Shown here: piece by piece, positions 26,946-36,159 of the stretch
How the letters are laid out: every line of letters starts with the position of its first letter
How positions within the stretch are numbered: the first letter of the stretch is position 1
From: an uncultured Lachnospiraceae bacterium
GTDB taxonomy: Bacteria; Bacillota; Clostridia; Lachnospirales; Lachnospiraceae
Direction of reading: 5' to 3'
NCBI GenBank assembly: GCA_949457475.1
Contig: CASUON010000002.1
Location: forward strand, 1-36,510
Length of the DNA: 36,510 nucleotides
The notes under the pieces: generated by a model
What the model saw: the letters and a program-made list of their open reading frames with translations, nothing else
What the model was told of the DNA's origin: nothing
Databases searched by the model: none
Program-made: the position numbers and the translations under genes

Positions 26946-26975
26946 GCGCTTGGGCAGAATATTTTGCCCGGGCGC
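26946..26975 (+). terminator. GC-rich hairpin after comEA
   Basis: GCGCTTGGGCA (26946-26956) and TGCCCGGGCGC (26965-26975) pair through 11 positions with two G-T wobbles and an 8-base loop. No clear T tract follows, so it may be a weak terminator or a processing or attenuation structure ahead of the response regulator. Confidence 0.45.
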
Positions 26976-27013
26976 TTCATATAGAATATTTCGAAAGAAA
27001 TTTGGAGGTTGGC

Positions 27014-27703
27014 ATGGCAAAGAAGGTTTTGGTCGTTGACGATGAGAAATTGATTGTAAAAGGGATCCGTTTTAGCCTGGAGCAGGACGGCATGGAAGTA
27101 GACTGTGCTTATGACGGGGAAGAAGCATGGCAGAAGGCAAACGCGAATATTTATGATATGATTTTGCTGGATCTGATGCTGCCCAAAATCGACGGTATGG
27201 AAATCTGCCAGCGGATCCGCGAGTTTTCGGATGTGCCGATTGTTATGCTGACAGCCAAAGGCGATGATATGGATAAGATACTCGGCCTGGAATATGGAGC
27301 GGATGACTATATTACAAAACCGTTTAACATTTTGGAGGTAAAGGCGCGGATCAAGGCGATTATGCGCAGGACTGGCAGGAAAAAAGTTGTGGAAGAGCGG
27401 GTCAATACGATTGAAGACGGAGATCTGAGGCTGGATTGTGAAAGCCGCCGGTTGTTTGTACAAGATAAGGAAGTAAACCTGACGGGAAAGGAGTTTGAGC
27501 TGCTGGAGCTATTGGTGCGCAACCCGAATAAAGTGTACGGTCGTGAGAAATTGCTAAACCTTGTATGGGGCGTGGACTATCCGGGGGATGTGCGTACAGT
27601 GGACGTACATGTCAGGCGTATGCGGGAAAAGATTGAAAAAAATCCAAGTGAACCGAAATATGTCCATACGAAGTGGGGTGTGGGCTATTATTACCATGGT
27701 TGA
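27014..27703 (+). CDS. OmpR/PhoB-family response regulator
   Basis: 229 residues from ATG 27014, with GGAGG 5 bases upstream; an in-frame TTG at 27002 is part of the site. The receiver domain (1-120) has acidic residues D9, D10 and E11, phospho-acceptor D53 in ILLDLMLPKIDG, and TAKGDD...ADDYITKPF. The winged-helix domain (about 128-227) is of the OmpR type (LTGKEFELLELLVRNPNKVYGREKLL, VDVHVRRMREKI). The kinase gene follows 11 bp later. The pair resembles PhoP-PhoR/WalRK and usually governs cell envelope or phosphate responses. The actual stimulus cannot be read here. Confidence 0.94.
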   Translation: MAKKVLVVDDEKLIVKGIRFSLEQDGMEVDCAYDGEEAWQKANANIYDMILLDLMLPKIDGMEICQRIREFSDVPIVMLTAKGDDMDKILGLEYGADDYITKPFNILEVKARIKAIMRRTGRKKVVEERVNTIEDGDLRLDCESRRLFVQDKEVNLTGKEFELLELLVRNPNKVYGREKLLNLVWGVDYPGDVRTVDVHVRRMREKIEKNPSEPKYVHTKWGVGYYYHG

Positions 27704-27714
27704 TTGGGGTTGTC

Positions 27715-29157
27715 ATGAAGAGGAAAAAGAAAATCCGTGATTATTTTAAAAGTCTGAAATTCCGCCTGCTGTTCGTATTGCTGCTGTTTGGAATCGTGCC
27801 GATGCTGATGATGCAGTTTTTTGTTATCCGTGGCTATGAAAAACGGGCAATTAATGTAAGGATGGTGGATATTCTGTCCCAGTCCAAAATTCTGGCAGAT
27901 CAGATCGCTGCCTATGGATATCTGGAAGATATTACAGTCGAAGCAATTAATAAGCAGTTTGAACAATTGTCAAATATTTACGATGGGAGGGTGCTGGTCA
28001 TTGACCAGTCTTTCCACATCCGCAAAGATACGTTCGATATTGACAGGGATAAGATTATCATTTCGGAAGAAGTGGTAAAATGCATCAAGGGGGAGGATGT
28101 ATCCAAGTATGACGCGGTAAATGGCTTTATTGAGGTTGCAGTGCCGGTCCGACAGCCAGCATCTGGCGAGGTTACGGGGGTCATGCTGGTCAGCGTTTCT
28201 ACTGATGTAACGCAGACGCATATTGCCTATTTAAGGCAGATTGGTCTGGTCGTTGCGCTGTTGGCTGGCTTCGTCTGCATTGTGCTGGCCGTACTGTTGT
28301 CTTCGCTTTTGGCGCAGCCGTTTATCCAGCTGTCGAAGTCGATTGATGAAATCCAGGCCGGCTATGGCGAAGATGAGCTGATGATCCATTCGTATTCTGA
28401 GACGGAGCTGATTTGCGAACGGACGAATGAGCTACTGCACCGGATGAAAGTATTAGACGATTCCAGGCAGGAATTTGTCTCCAACGTGTCCCATGAGCTC
28501 AAAACGCCGCTGACTTCGATGAAAGTGCTGGCGGATTCGTTAAATGTCCAGGAAAATGCGCCGGTAGAACTGTATAAGGAATTTATGCAGGATATTACAA
28601 ATGAGATAGACAGGGAAAACAAGATTATTACCGACCTGCTTTCCCTTGTGAAGATGGACAAAGCAGCGGACGGCTTAAATATTGCGTCATTGAATATCAA
28701 TGACCTGCTGGAGTTGATATTAAAACGGCTGCGCCCGATTGCAAAACAGCAGAATGTAGAGCTTGTGTTAGAAAGTTTCCGTCCGGTTACCGCGGAAGTG
28801 GATGAAGTAAAGCTTACGCTTGCAATTTCAAATCTGGTTGAAAATGCGATTAAATATAATTCGGAAAACGGCTGGGTGCATGTCTCGCTGAATGCAGATC
28901 ACCAGTTTTTCTACATTAAAGTAGAGGACAATGGGATGGGGATACCAGAAGAATCCCTAGACCGTATTTTTGAGCGCTTTTACCGCGTAGACAAATCCCA
29001 TTCCAAAGGCATTAACGGCACCGGGTTGGGCCTTGCAATTACAAGAAGCGTTATATTAATGCACCGCGGCGCGATCAAAGCGTTTAGTACAGAAGGGGAG
29101 GGTACGATTTTTAACGTCCGCATCCCACTGATTTATGTTGTGCGCAAGGATGGCTAA
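27715..29157 (+). CDS. Sensor histidine kinase (PhoR/WalK-like)
   Basis: 480 residues from ATG 27715. The long open frame upstream of it is the tail of the regulator gene. One membrane helix lies at about 18-38 (LLFVLLLFGIVPMLMMQFFV), then an extracellular domain of about 130 residues and a second helix at about 175-205. A HAMP-like linker (LSKSIDEIQAGYGEDE) follows. The HisKA domain has phospho-acceptor H260 in SNVSHELKTPLTS. The HATPase domain shows NLVENAIKYN, VEDNGMGIPEE, FERFYRVDKSHS and GTGLGLAIT. All catalytic boxes are intact. It is paired with the upstream OmpR-type regulator, and a repeat-bearing gap follows. Confidence 0.94.
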   Translation: MKRKKKIRDYFKSLKFRLLFVLLLFGIVPMLMMQFFVIRGYEKRAINVRMVDILSQSKILADQIAAYGYLEDITVEAINKQFEQLSNIYDGRVLVIDQSFHIRKDTFDIDRDKIIISEEVVKCIKGEDVSKYDAVNGFIEVAVPVRQPASGEVTGVMLVSVSTDVTQTHIAYLRQIGLVVALLAGFVCIVLAVLLSSLLAQPFIQLSKSIDEIQAGYGEDELMIHSYSETELICERTNELLHRMKVLDDSRQEFVSNVSHELKTPLTSMKVLADSLNVQENAPVELYKEFMQDITNEIDRENKIITDLLSLVKMDKAADGLNIASLNINDLLELILKRLRPIAKQQNVELVLESFRPVTAEVDEVKLTLAISNLVENAIKYNSENGWVHVSLNADHQFFYIKVEDNGMGIPEESLDRIFERFYRVDKSHSKGINGTGLGLAITRSVILMHRGAIKAFSTEGEGTIFNVRIPLIYVVRKDG

Positions 29158-29190
29158 AAATGTCTGGTAGATTTATTCTGCGGGCAGGAA

Positions 29191-29308
29191 GAATCAAGTT
29201 GCCGCGTAGCTTTTAGTTTGTAAACAGTGTGAATGCAAGCGTCGCGTAGTTTTAGCTTGCAAGCGGAGAGAATAAAAGCGTCGCGTAGCTTTAGCAAGCG
29301 TTTTGCAA
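29191..29308. repeat. Three imperfect tandem copies of a 40-bp unit
   Basis: Units begin at 29191, 29231 and 29270 with GAAT, each followed by a form of AAGCGTCGCGTAGCTTTAGC. They fill most of the 236-bp gap between the sensor kinase and the GerMN gene. No gene is seen in the gap. Confidence 0.75.
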
Positions 29309-29393
29309 ATAAGGAGAAGATGAGCCGGAAGAATTCGGCTGCAGGACAGACGCAGATGAACGGTGACCATTTAATCAATCAGAAAGGAAGAAG

Positions 29394-30455
29394 ATGAAAA
29401 GGTTGACAGGTGGACGTGCCGCACGGCCAGTATGGACATGCGCGGGAATTGTGAAAGCTTTTGTAAATATGCTAACAAGTGGACGTACCGCATGGCCGGC
29501 ATGGACGGCTGCGTGGATGTGCGTACTATTATGCGTACTGGCAGGCTGCGGCTCCGGGCAAAAGGAATATCGGTATAGTATCAGCTATATGGACAGTGCG
29601 CAGACGAGGACTGTGCAGGTTGGATATGAGCCGCAGAGCGAGTCGATAGACGGTATGATACAGGAATTTTTAGATCAGCTTGCGAAAGATACCGATTCTA
29701 TGGAATATGTAAGGACGATCCCGCAGGGGGTGGAAATCAACGAATGGGAAGTTGAACAGGATTGCCTTAACCTGGATTTTAACCGTGCTTACGATAAACT
29801 GGATTCGGTTGCGGAAATTTTGTGCCGCCTTGCCATTGTGCAGACGATGACCCAAATTGATGGGATTGAAAGCGTGCACTTTTCCGTCCGGGGCGAACCG
29901 CTACGGGATGGCAAGGGCGATGTGGTAGGTAATATGACGATTGATTCTTTTGTGGAAAATCCAGGGGAACAGATTAATTCTTACCAGCATGCTACGATTG
30001 ATTTGTATTTTTCCAACAAAGAGGGAGACAGGCTGCTTAAGGAAACACAGGAAGTCTATTTTAACAGCAATATTGCAATGGAAAAGCTTGTAATTGAACA
30101 TCTGATCCTTGGGCCGAAGAATAAAGAGGCAAAAAAGACATTTCCGGATGAAACAAAGCTGATTAACATTGCTGTTGTAGACGGCTCATGTTATGTAAAT
30201 CTGAATGAAAATTTTATGAATCAAAACTATGAGATAAAAGAGCCGGTCGTCATTTATTCAATTGTAAATTCCCTGGCAGCCCTTTCCAATATCGACCAGG
30301 TACAGATATCCGTCAACGGCGATACCAGTGGGACTTACCGTGACGAGCTGGAGCTGTCTAGGATGTATCAGCCGGATTACCAGCTTGTAGATTATAAAGA
30401 TAATAAGCCGGTCATTATTAAAGAAGAAAAGGGGGATACAAAAGTAAATGATTAG
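29394..30455 (+). CDS. Lipoprotein with two GerMN domains
   Basis: 353 residues from ATG 29394, with AGAAAGGAAG upstream. The N-terminal signal ends in lipobox LAGC at about residues 49-52, so the signal segment is unusually long. This is explained by a tandem 69-bp (23-residue) duplication: LTGGRAARPVWT and LTSGRTAWPAWT. Two GerMN domains follow, at about 80-175 (QEFLDQLAKD, VEINEWEVEQDCLNLDFNRAY) and about 200-320 (IDLYFSNKEGDRLL, VIEHLILGPKNKEA, SCYVNLNENFMNQ). GerMN proteins are envelope lipoproteins linked to spore germination or to cell-wall sensing by two-component systems. A gene of this kind beside a WalRK-like pair is a known arrangement. Its stop overlaps the comEC start by 8 bases. 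Confidence 0.88.
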   Translation: MKRLTGGRAARPVWTCAGIVKAFVNMLTSGRTAWPAWTAAWMCVLLCVLAGCGSGQKEYRYSISYMDSAQTRTVQVGYEPQSESIDGMIQEFLDQLAKDTDSMEYVRTIPQGVEINEWEVEQDCLNLDFNRAYDKLDSVAEILCRLAIVQTMTQIDGIESVHFSVRGEPLRDGKGDVVGNMTIDSFVENPGEQINSYQHATIDLYFSNKEGDRLLKETQEVYFNSNIAMEKLVIEHLILGPKNKEAKKTFPDETKLINIAVVDGSCYVNLNENFMNQNYEIKEPVVIYSIVNSLAALSNIDQVQISVNGDTSGTYRDELELSRMYQPDYQLVDYKDNKPVIIKEEKGDTKVND

Positions 30456-33400
30456 ACGTTACTTGTGTCAGATTGTAATTGTATTTGTGCTTGGCATCCT
30501 GACAGTAAAGGGCGTAAGTATGGGAAATGAAATATACCAGGCCGAAGCGGCGGGGTTGCAGACTACATTTTATTTGTCAAAGTCCGGCCGTGTGCAGCCT
30601 GAACTGCACCGGGTGAACTCGGGCGTGTTGCTTGCCGCCATAGCGTTATTTGCCCTCGTGGCATTGGCGTTAGCCTGGCTGCACCAGGAAAAAACTCTGC
30701 TGGTGAGGCTGCGCCAGGCGTTGCTTTTGTTCCTGGCTTTTGCGGCGGGTGTAGCAAGAATGTATGCGGCAACGGATGAAATGGAATGCAGGCTCGCGGG
30801 TATATCAGATGGGGAGCCGGTGTCCGTGCAGGGGCGTATTATCAAAAAGCAGCGGAAACAACCGTCAAGCGAAGCGAAGCCGCAAAACAGGACAGCAGGG
30901 CGGATGAACAGCTCAGGCGGCCGTCAAGCCGCGGTTCGAAAAATCATTTCAAGCAAATGCAACGTTCCAGCTCGAGAATCCGGTCAAGATGGGCATCAAA
31001 TTTCAGTGCAGGACGCCAGTCAAAGAAAGCGCCAAACTTCAGAGCAAAACGCCATATCAATAAAGCGTCAAATCTCAAATCGAAACGCCATTCAAACGAA
31101 ATATCAAATTTCAAGTCAAAACGCCAGTCAAAGAAAGCGCCAAACTTTAGAGCAAAACGCTATTCCAATAAAAAGTCAAATTTCAGAGCAAAACGCTATT
31201 CCAATAAAAAGTCAAATTTCAGGGCAAAACGCTATTCCAATAAAAAGTCAAATTTCAGAGCAAAACGCCATTCAAACAAAACGTCACAATCTGATACAAA
31301 CATCCATATTAAATGAATATAAAAATGCCTATGGAATGATCTATCAATTCCATAGGATATGTCCAAGTATATTTGTAAAAAAACAAATCCCTAATATTCC
31401 ACGGGTATCTTTGGAAAATATAGATAAACTAATTCCTAGCATTCGACAGGTATCTTTTGTGGACAATCAGCCTGCCCAGCAGTGGGTGCTTTACTTAGAA
31501 GACTGTTATCTGAAGACGTCACAGGGAATCCGTCCGGCCGGGAAAGTAATTTTGTATGTGGATGACGTAGAACCGGTGGTCGGAAATACGGTAACTGTTT
31601 CAGGAAACATTAAATTATTTAGCCGGGCGCGTAATGAAGGGAACTTTGACGCATGCGCCTACTATCAGAACCAGGGTTATACGTTGAGCGTTTATGCAGA
31701 GGACGGCACGTACCAGGTTGCGGATAGGAGCCGCAGACGGATAAGGGGGTGGCTGTATGATATCCAGCAGCAATTTTTACATGTATATGAAAGCAGGATG
31801 CCGGAAGAAGAGGCGGGGGTTTTGTGCGCGATGATTTTAGGGGAAAAGTCGTTGCTTGCGGGGGAGACGAAGGAATTGTACCGACAGGGCGGGATTGCGC
31901 ATATTCTTGCGATTTCGGGGCTGCATATTTCCATATTGGGGATGGCAGGGTACCGTATGCTGCGAAAAAGGGGATGTTCATTTGCCGTGTCAAGTATTAT
32001 TTCCATAAGCTTGCTTGCGCTGTTTGGCATTATGGCGGGGATGGGGATTTCTACCGTGCGCGCAATCGTTATGTTTGGTATATACCTGGGAGCAGAATGC
32101 TGCGGGAGGGCGTATGACAGTATGAATGCCCTGGCTGTAGCCGCGGGGGCTTTGCTTTTATATAATCCATGCGTGCTGTTTCTCGCTGGGTTTCAATTTT
32201 CCTTTGCGGCAGTGGCGGGCGTGTTATTCGGCAGGGAAATGTGCGCGGCGTTTCGTCCGGCGTTTCGGCTGACGGAAACGGTATATATGAGCCTTGGCAT
32301 CCAGATGCTGACGTTGCCTTTGACGGCATGGTATTATTTTGAAATTCCGGTGTATTCGGTACTGTTGAATATGCTTGTGCTGCCGTTTATGGCGTTTGTG
32401 TTGCTTAGCGGGCTTTTAGGGGGCGGATTGGGAATTGTTGCATGTGTGGCGGCAACTTCGGAGAATCTGTTCTTGCCTGCAGGCAGGATCTGCGGGCAGC
32501 TTTCGCAGTGGGCGCTGGCAGCCTGTACTATGCTGTTACGGTACTTTTCCAGTGCCAGCAGTTATTTCTTGCAGTTTCCAGGGGCTATCTGTGTGGTCGG
32601 GAGGCCTCGTGTGTGGAGCATGGCGGGATATTATCTGATTTTGGCGGTTTGCAGCCTGGTAGTATATAAAAAAGCAGACAAGGTAGAGGAAAACAGCTCC
32701 AGCTGTGCGGCTGTTGATGTCAGCTGTTTGGATTTGCATAGAAAAGTGCAGAAAGTGGGAAAAAGCCAGTCTATTCAGCTATTTGCGAATGTTAACCCTC
32801 TGGCATTTTATGCAAAGGCAGTGAATAATTCTGTCGAAATTCCGCTTATAGCGGCTTGCCTGTCTTGTATGCTGTTGCTGTTTTTTCCATATCCGAAACC
32901 TGCGGAGGTGTCCGTTTTGGATGTGGGGCAGGGGGACGGCATTTATATCCATACAAGCGACGGGCTTGATATAATGATCGATGGCGGGAGCAGCGATGTG
33001 AAACAGGCGGGTACTTACCGTATTCTGCCGTTTCTGAAAGCAAAGGGAGTGGCGGAAATTGACTACTGGTTTGTTTCACATCTGGATGAAGACCATATCA
33101 GCGGCTTACGGGAGCTGGTGCAGGGCGGGTATCCAATCGGGCAGGTTGTATTTGCCAAGGGGGTCGTGCGGGATGAAGCGTATGAAGGACTGGCCGGAAT
33201 ACTTGCAAAACAGCAGGTTGCGGTAAGGTATATGGACAAGGGGGATATGCTGCGTAGCGTCAATGCATGCGTTACGTGCCTGGCACCCCAATATGGTGGG
33301 CAAGGCAGCGACCGGAATGGATCCAGCCTGGTATTGCTGTATGAAGACTGTGGATTTCGTGGATTTTTTTCCGGGGATATTTCCAACCAGGAAGAAGCAC

Positions 33401-33639
33401 GATTAGCAGCGGGCGGTGCGGTGCCTACGGTGTCTTTGTATAAAGCGGCGCACCATGGGTCGTCGTATTCCAATTGCGATCAATTGCTGGAAAGGCTGCT
33501 GCCGGACATTTGCGTTGTTTCCTGCGCAGAAAAAAACCGGTATGGACATCCTGGAAAAGAAGCGGTTGCCAATATGGAAAGGAATAGCGGACGCGTATGT
33601 TATACAATGCATGCGGGAAGGATACGGGTACGTTGGTAA
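30448..33639 (+). CDS. comEC: ComEC/Rec2 DNA-uptake channel with an enlarged N-terminal domain
   Basis: 1063 residues, against roughly 750-800 usual for the family. N-terminal membrane helices (about 5-30 and 60-110) are followed by the DUF4131/OB-type domain, which is split by about 210 extra residues (132-345). These contain eight 12-residue repeats at 184-279. The competence domain (about 440-760) has the multi-helix channel signature GGIAHILAISGLHISILGMA. The C-terminal metallo-beta-lactamase-like domain (about 820-1063) has VLDVGQGDGIYI, SHLDEDHISG (H878, D880, D882, H883) and KAAHHGSSYS, so the nuclease-type metal site is complete. ComEC carries single-stranded DNA across the membrane. 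ATG 30448 overlaps the preceding stop. The frame stays open through the repeat, so the gene is intact. Confidence 0.93.
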   Translation: MIRRYLCQIVIVFVLGILTVKGVSMGNEIYQAEAAGLQTTFYLSKSGRVQPELHRVNSGVLLAAIALFALVALALAWLHQEKTLLVRLRQALLLFLAFAAGVARMYAATDEMECRLAGISDGEPVSVQGRIIKKQRKQPSSEAKPQNRTAGRMNSSGGRQAAVRKIISSKCNVPARESGQDGHQISVQDASQRKRQTSEQNAISIKRQISNRNAIQTKYQISSQNASQRKRQTLEQNAIPIKSQISEQNAIPIKSQISGQNAIPIKSQISEQNAIQTKRHNLIQTSILNEYKNAYGMIYQFHRICPSIFVKKQIPNIPRVSLENIDKLIPSIRQVSFVDNQPAQQWVLYLEDCYLKTSQGIRPAGKVILYVDDVEPVVGNTVTVSGNIKLFSRARNEGNFDACAYYQNQGYTLSVYAEDGTYQVADRSRRRIRGWLYDIQQQFLHVYESRMPEEEAGVLCAMILGEKSLLAGETKELYRQGGIAHILAISGLHISILGMAGYRMLRKRGCSFAVSSIISISLLALFGIMAGMGISTVRAIVMFGIYLGAECCGRAYDSMNALAVAAGALLLYNPCVLFLAGFQFSFAAVAGVLFGREMCAAFRPAFRLTETVYMSLGIQMLTLPLTAWYYFEIPVYSVLLNMLVLPFMAFVLLSGLLGGGLGIVACVAATSENLFLPAGRICGQLSQWALAACTMLLRYFSSASSYFLQFPGAICVVGRPRVWSMAGYYLILAVCSLVVYKKADKVEENSSSCAAVDVSCLDLHRKVQKVGKSQSIQLFANVNPLAFYAKAVNNSVEIPLIAACLSCMLLLFFPYPKPAEVSVLDVGQGDGIYIHTSDGLDIMIDGGSSDVKQAGTYRILPFLKAKGVAEIDYWFVSHLDEDHISGLRELVQGGYPIGQVVFAKGVVRDEAYEGLAGILAKQQVAVRYMDKGDMLRSVNACVTCLAPQYGGQGSDRNGSSLVLLYEDCGFRGFFSGDISNQEEARLAAGGAVPTVSLYKAAHHGSSYSNCDQLLERLLPDICVVSCAEKNRYGHPGKEAVANMERNSGRVCYTMHAGRIRVRW
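30997..31284 (+). repeat. In-frame minisatellite in comEC: eight 36-bp units
   Basis: Eight units of 36 bp encode 12 residues each: QISVQDASQRKR, QTSEQNAISIKR, QISNRNAIQTKY, QISSQNASQRKR, QTLEQNAIPIKS, QISEQNAIPIKS, QISGQNAIPIKS and QISEQNAIQTKR. The last four are nearly identical at DNA level, indicating recent expansion. A second frame is open across the same block purely because the unit lacks stops. Confidence 0.95.
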
Positions 33640-34080
33640 GTTTTGTTTTTCGGAACAGCAACGACTGCAATTTGGCAGTTATTTCATCAGATCATTTGTG
33701 TTTTGTAGTAAGAATTATTGTTGTTTTGCAATTGTTTCGTCAGGTCATTTGTATTTTGTAGTAGATATTACTGCTACTTAACGAAAACGTTGTCTGATAG
33801 TTTACATATTGGGAACTAAAAAATTAGAATATAATAGTTATTTTTAGAACAAAATTAGGTAAGAAAATTGTATTTTTTTTAGTACAATCTGTATTGCTTT
33901 TGCGATTAGTGCTAATGCCTACAAGGGTTTTGCACGGAAAAAAAAAGAATGCGCAACATGAAAAATCCCTTGTTTTCCGGCACTTTTTCGGCTATACTAG
34001 AATAGAAACACTTGGTTATATTTTTCAAAATGTAAGAAAGCTTCGCATATGTATAACAGAAGTATAGCTGCAAATAAAGA
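33640..34080. other. Gap between comEC and blaI
   Basis: About 440 bp of AT-rich DNA without a convincing gene. It holds two tandem copies of a roughly 53-bp unit (TTTCATCAGATCATTTGTGT from 33682 and TTTCGTCAGGTCATTTGTAT from 33735). A dyad AGTA-GATAT-TACT near 33760-33772 might be an extra BlaI-type site. No clear terminator for comEC is seen. Confidence 0.5.
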
Positions 34081-34112
34081 TTGAAAGCAACCGCCACTTG
34101 TAGTAAACTAGT
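34081..34112 (+). promoter_or_regulatory. Predicted promoter and BlaI-type operator of the blaI-M56 operon
   Basis: TTGAAA (34081-34086), a 17-bp spacer and TAAACT (34104-34109). The -10 is embedded in the dyad TGTAGTAAACTAGT (half-sites TAGT/ACTA), which resembles BlaI/MecI operators. Such placement would allow autorepression. Confidence 0.6.
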
Positions 34113-34136
34113 TGCGTGGTTCAGAAAGGATGGAGT

Positions 34137-34514
34137 ATGAGAGCAAAGGAAATAACAGATTGTGAAAAGGTTGTCATGAAATGTGTATGGGACAGCACGC
34201 AGGATTTATCCATGCAGGAGATCACGGATATGGTCAATACACAATATGGCAAAAATTGGAAGACACAAACCGTTTCAACTTTCCTTGCAAGGCTTGTAAA
34301 AAAAGATTATCTGAAGATGTATCGGAAAGGAAGATGTTTTTATTATCAGCCACTCGTTGACAAAGAAGAATATAAAGACGATGTACTGAAAGATTATATA
34401 CAGTTTTGGAATGGTGGCAGTATGTCCGCATTTGTTTGTGGATTATTTGGCAAAAAAATGTTAAGCCAATCAGATCGGGAGGAACTTAAGAAAAAGATTG
34501 ATGAACTTGATTAA
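34137..34514 (+). CDS. BlaI/MecI/CopY-family transcriptional repressor
   Basis: 125 residues from ATG 34137, with AAAGGA 6 bases upstream; an in-frame GTG at 34116 is less likely. The winged helix covers residues about 5-75 (EKVVMKCVWDS, LSMQEITDMVN, WKTQTVSTFLARLVKKDYL, RKGRCFYYQPLV), with a helical dimerisation tail at 80-125. In this family the repressor is cleaved after signalling by the membrane peptidase encoded next to it. The downstream M56 gene overlaps its end by 14 bases. A dyad over the predicted promoter supports autoregulation. No beta-lactamase gene lies in the window, so its wider targets are unknown. Confidence 0.92.
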   Translation: MRAKEITDCEKVVMKCVWDSTQDLSMQEITDMVNTQYGKNWKTQTVSTFLARLVKKDYLKMYRKGRCFYYQPLVDKEEYKDDVLKDYIQFWNGGSMSAFVCGLFGKKMLSQSDREELKKKIDELD

Positions 34515-35943
34515 TCAGTTACTTTTTGCGGTACTGATCAGTTCCGTAACAAGCACTTTCCTGCTATTGGTATGGTGGATGTTACGGGGCTTTTTTATGT
34601 TGGTGGATCCAAAGATGATTTATACATCTTTGCGTTGGATATGCCTGCTGTATATGCTTCCAATAGGGTATGTAGCAGTAATTTTTGCTTATAGAGTGTG
34701 GTTTCAAGGACAAGATAAAGTGTGGATGCTTGTTTTTTCGAGAACAGAGGATATCACAAGCGGCCTGCATGTAATTTCAGTCATTTGGTTTATCATTGCC
34801 CTGGTGCTGCTGATTTATCGATGGATAGACAATAAAGTATGGTGTAGAAAATTTCGGGACAATATTGAGGTCGAAAGGAAATATGACCCCGATATTGTAG
34901 ATACTTATGAAATGGTCTGCGATGTGCTTGAAATACCGAAAGAGAAGTTGTCTTTACAGAAAAATGTACTCATCGATATGCCTATGATAGTAGGCATTAG
35001 GCATCCGCAGGTAATATTGCCGGAACGGGATTATACGAAAGAGGAGCTTGAGATTATTTTCTTCCATGAGCTGTCTCATTTTAAGCACAAGGATTTGCAA
35101 TGTAAAATTCTCGTTGTGGTTGTACTGATGTTCCATGTATTTAATCCTTTTTGTTATGTGTTGCTTGGAATTGTCAATTTGTGGAGTGAGTTTATGGCGG
35201 ACGCATCGGCGCTTGAAATGTCCGGCCAGCTGCACGATGCAAAGCTGTATTTTAACAAAATCGTAGATTTAGTTCCAGACCACAAAAAAACAATCAGGGA
35301 GAAATTTTTGTTTTCAACATTGTATAAAGATGATAATACATTATCTAGGAGAATTGATTTCATGAAAAAGTACCAAAGGGCAAGAAAAGCAGGCAAGGCA
35401 GTAACAGCGGCGTTGACGGCCGCATTTGTATTAATGTCTACCACGACGATCTTTGCGTCGGGCAAGACAGTAGCTGATTTACATAATTTTATTTATCAGA
35501 GTACGGAAGGCCAGACAAAAGAAAACGAAAAGTTGGTTGTGACAGACGACGGATATGTAGAACATTACTGTGATGTGGAAGATTTGAATTTTGAAGATTT
35601 GCAGGAAGTATCTACCTTAGACCAAGATATTGTGACCATTGATTCTGGTGTTCACTATAATATTGACTGGATTGTAAACCCAAATACGAGGCATGTGAGT
35701 GGGCCGTATAAAGTGAAAAATGGTGAGACAATTTGTGCAGCTGTTGTAGTAGAACCTATCGATAAAGTATATTGGTTGGGTATTATGGATCATGAAGGTC
35801 ATGCACGTTATGTAGAGACCACTGGTTCTGCAGCACATGATTTTAAAATCACAGAAACAAAAAACTACCGCGTATTTGTTCAAAACAACTACAAAGACGG
35901 GAAAACTAAACTGAACGCGAAAGGTTATTTTTTGTATGAATAA
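34501..35943 (+). CDS. M56 family (BlaR1/MecR1-like) membrane peptidase
   Basis: About 480 residues from ATG 34501 (TTG 34498 also possible). Three N-terminal membrane helices (about 5-28, 40-62, 92-112) precede a cytosolic zinc-metallopeptidase domain with the HExxH site H189-E190-L-S-H193 (FFHELSHFKHKD) and the later glutamate in NLWSEFMADASALE. A further membrane helix lies at about 300-322 (VTAALTAAFVLMSTTTIFAS). Instead of the penicillin-binding domain of true BlaR1 there is only a domain of about 155 residues, with no SxxK/KTG motifs seen. It probably senses some envelope signal and triggers BlaI cleavage. Overlap with blaI shows that they work together. Confidence 0.9.
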   Translation: MNLINQLLFAVLISSVTSTFLLLVWWMLRGFFMLVDPKMIYTSLRWICLLYMLPIGYVAVIFAYRVWFQGQDKVWMLVFSRTEDITSGLHVISVIWFIIALVLLIYRWIDNKVWCRKFRDNIEVERKYDPDIVDTYEMVCDVLEIPKEKLSLQKNVLIDMPMIVGIRHPQVILPERDYTKEELEIIFFHELSHFKHKDLQCKILVVVVLMFHVFNPFCYVLLGIVNLWSEFMADASALEMSGQLHDAKLYFNKIVDLVPDHKKTIREKFLFSTLYKDDNTLSRRIDFMKKYQRARKAGKAVTAALTAAFVLMSTTTIFASGKTVADLHNFIYQSTEGQTKENEKLVVTDDGYVEHYCDVEDLNFEDLQEVSTLDQDIVTIDSGVHYNIDWIVNPNTRHVSGPYKVKNGETICAAVVVEPIDKVYWLGIMDHEGHARYVETTGSAAHDFKITETKNYRVFVQNNYKDGKTKLNAKGYFLYE

Positions 35944-36088
35944 GAAATATAAAAACTACATGCTTCACCGATGTAAAGCATATTATGATCTGGACGATTA
36001 TAAAATTATTATATTTTCGTTTGGTAAGCGTAAAATCCCTATGTTTTATGTACCGCTATTTGAAGGGCCGGGCAGTGATGATGAATAA
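35936..36088 (+). CDS. Possible 50-residue protein overlapping the M56 gene end
   Basis: An ATG at 35936 lies within the last codons of the M56 gene (8-base overlap) and opens a 50-residue frame (MNKKYKNYMLHRCKAYYDLD ... GPGSDDE). It is basic at the start, with a hydrophobic YKIIIFSFG and an acidic end. An AAAGG site lies about 11 bases upstream. Translational coupling would be plausible, but there is no recognised family and the frame is short. A longer frame at 35985-36239 in another phase looks spurious. Confidence 0.35.
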   Translation: MNKKYKNYMLHRCKAYYDLDDYKIIIFSFGKRKIPMFYVPLFEGPGSDDE

Positions 36089-36159
36089 TCTTCTGGCGAT
36101 TATCATAGACTGCCGGGTGCGGATGTTGATAGAGGGAGATTTATGCAATGAAAAAAGAT

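Noticed and set aside
30786-31316. 176-residue second frame inside comEC
   Set aside because: It is open only because the repeat unit lacks stops in two frames; comEC in the other frame has all family domains.
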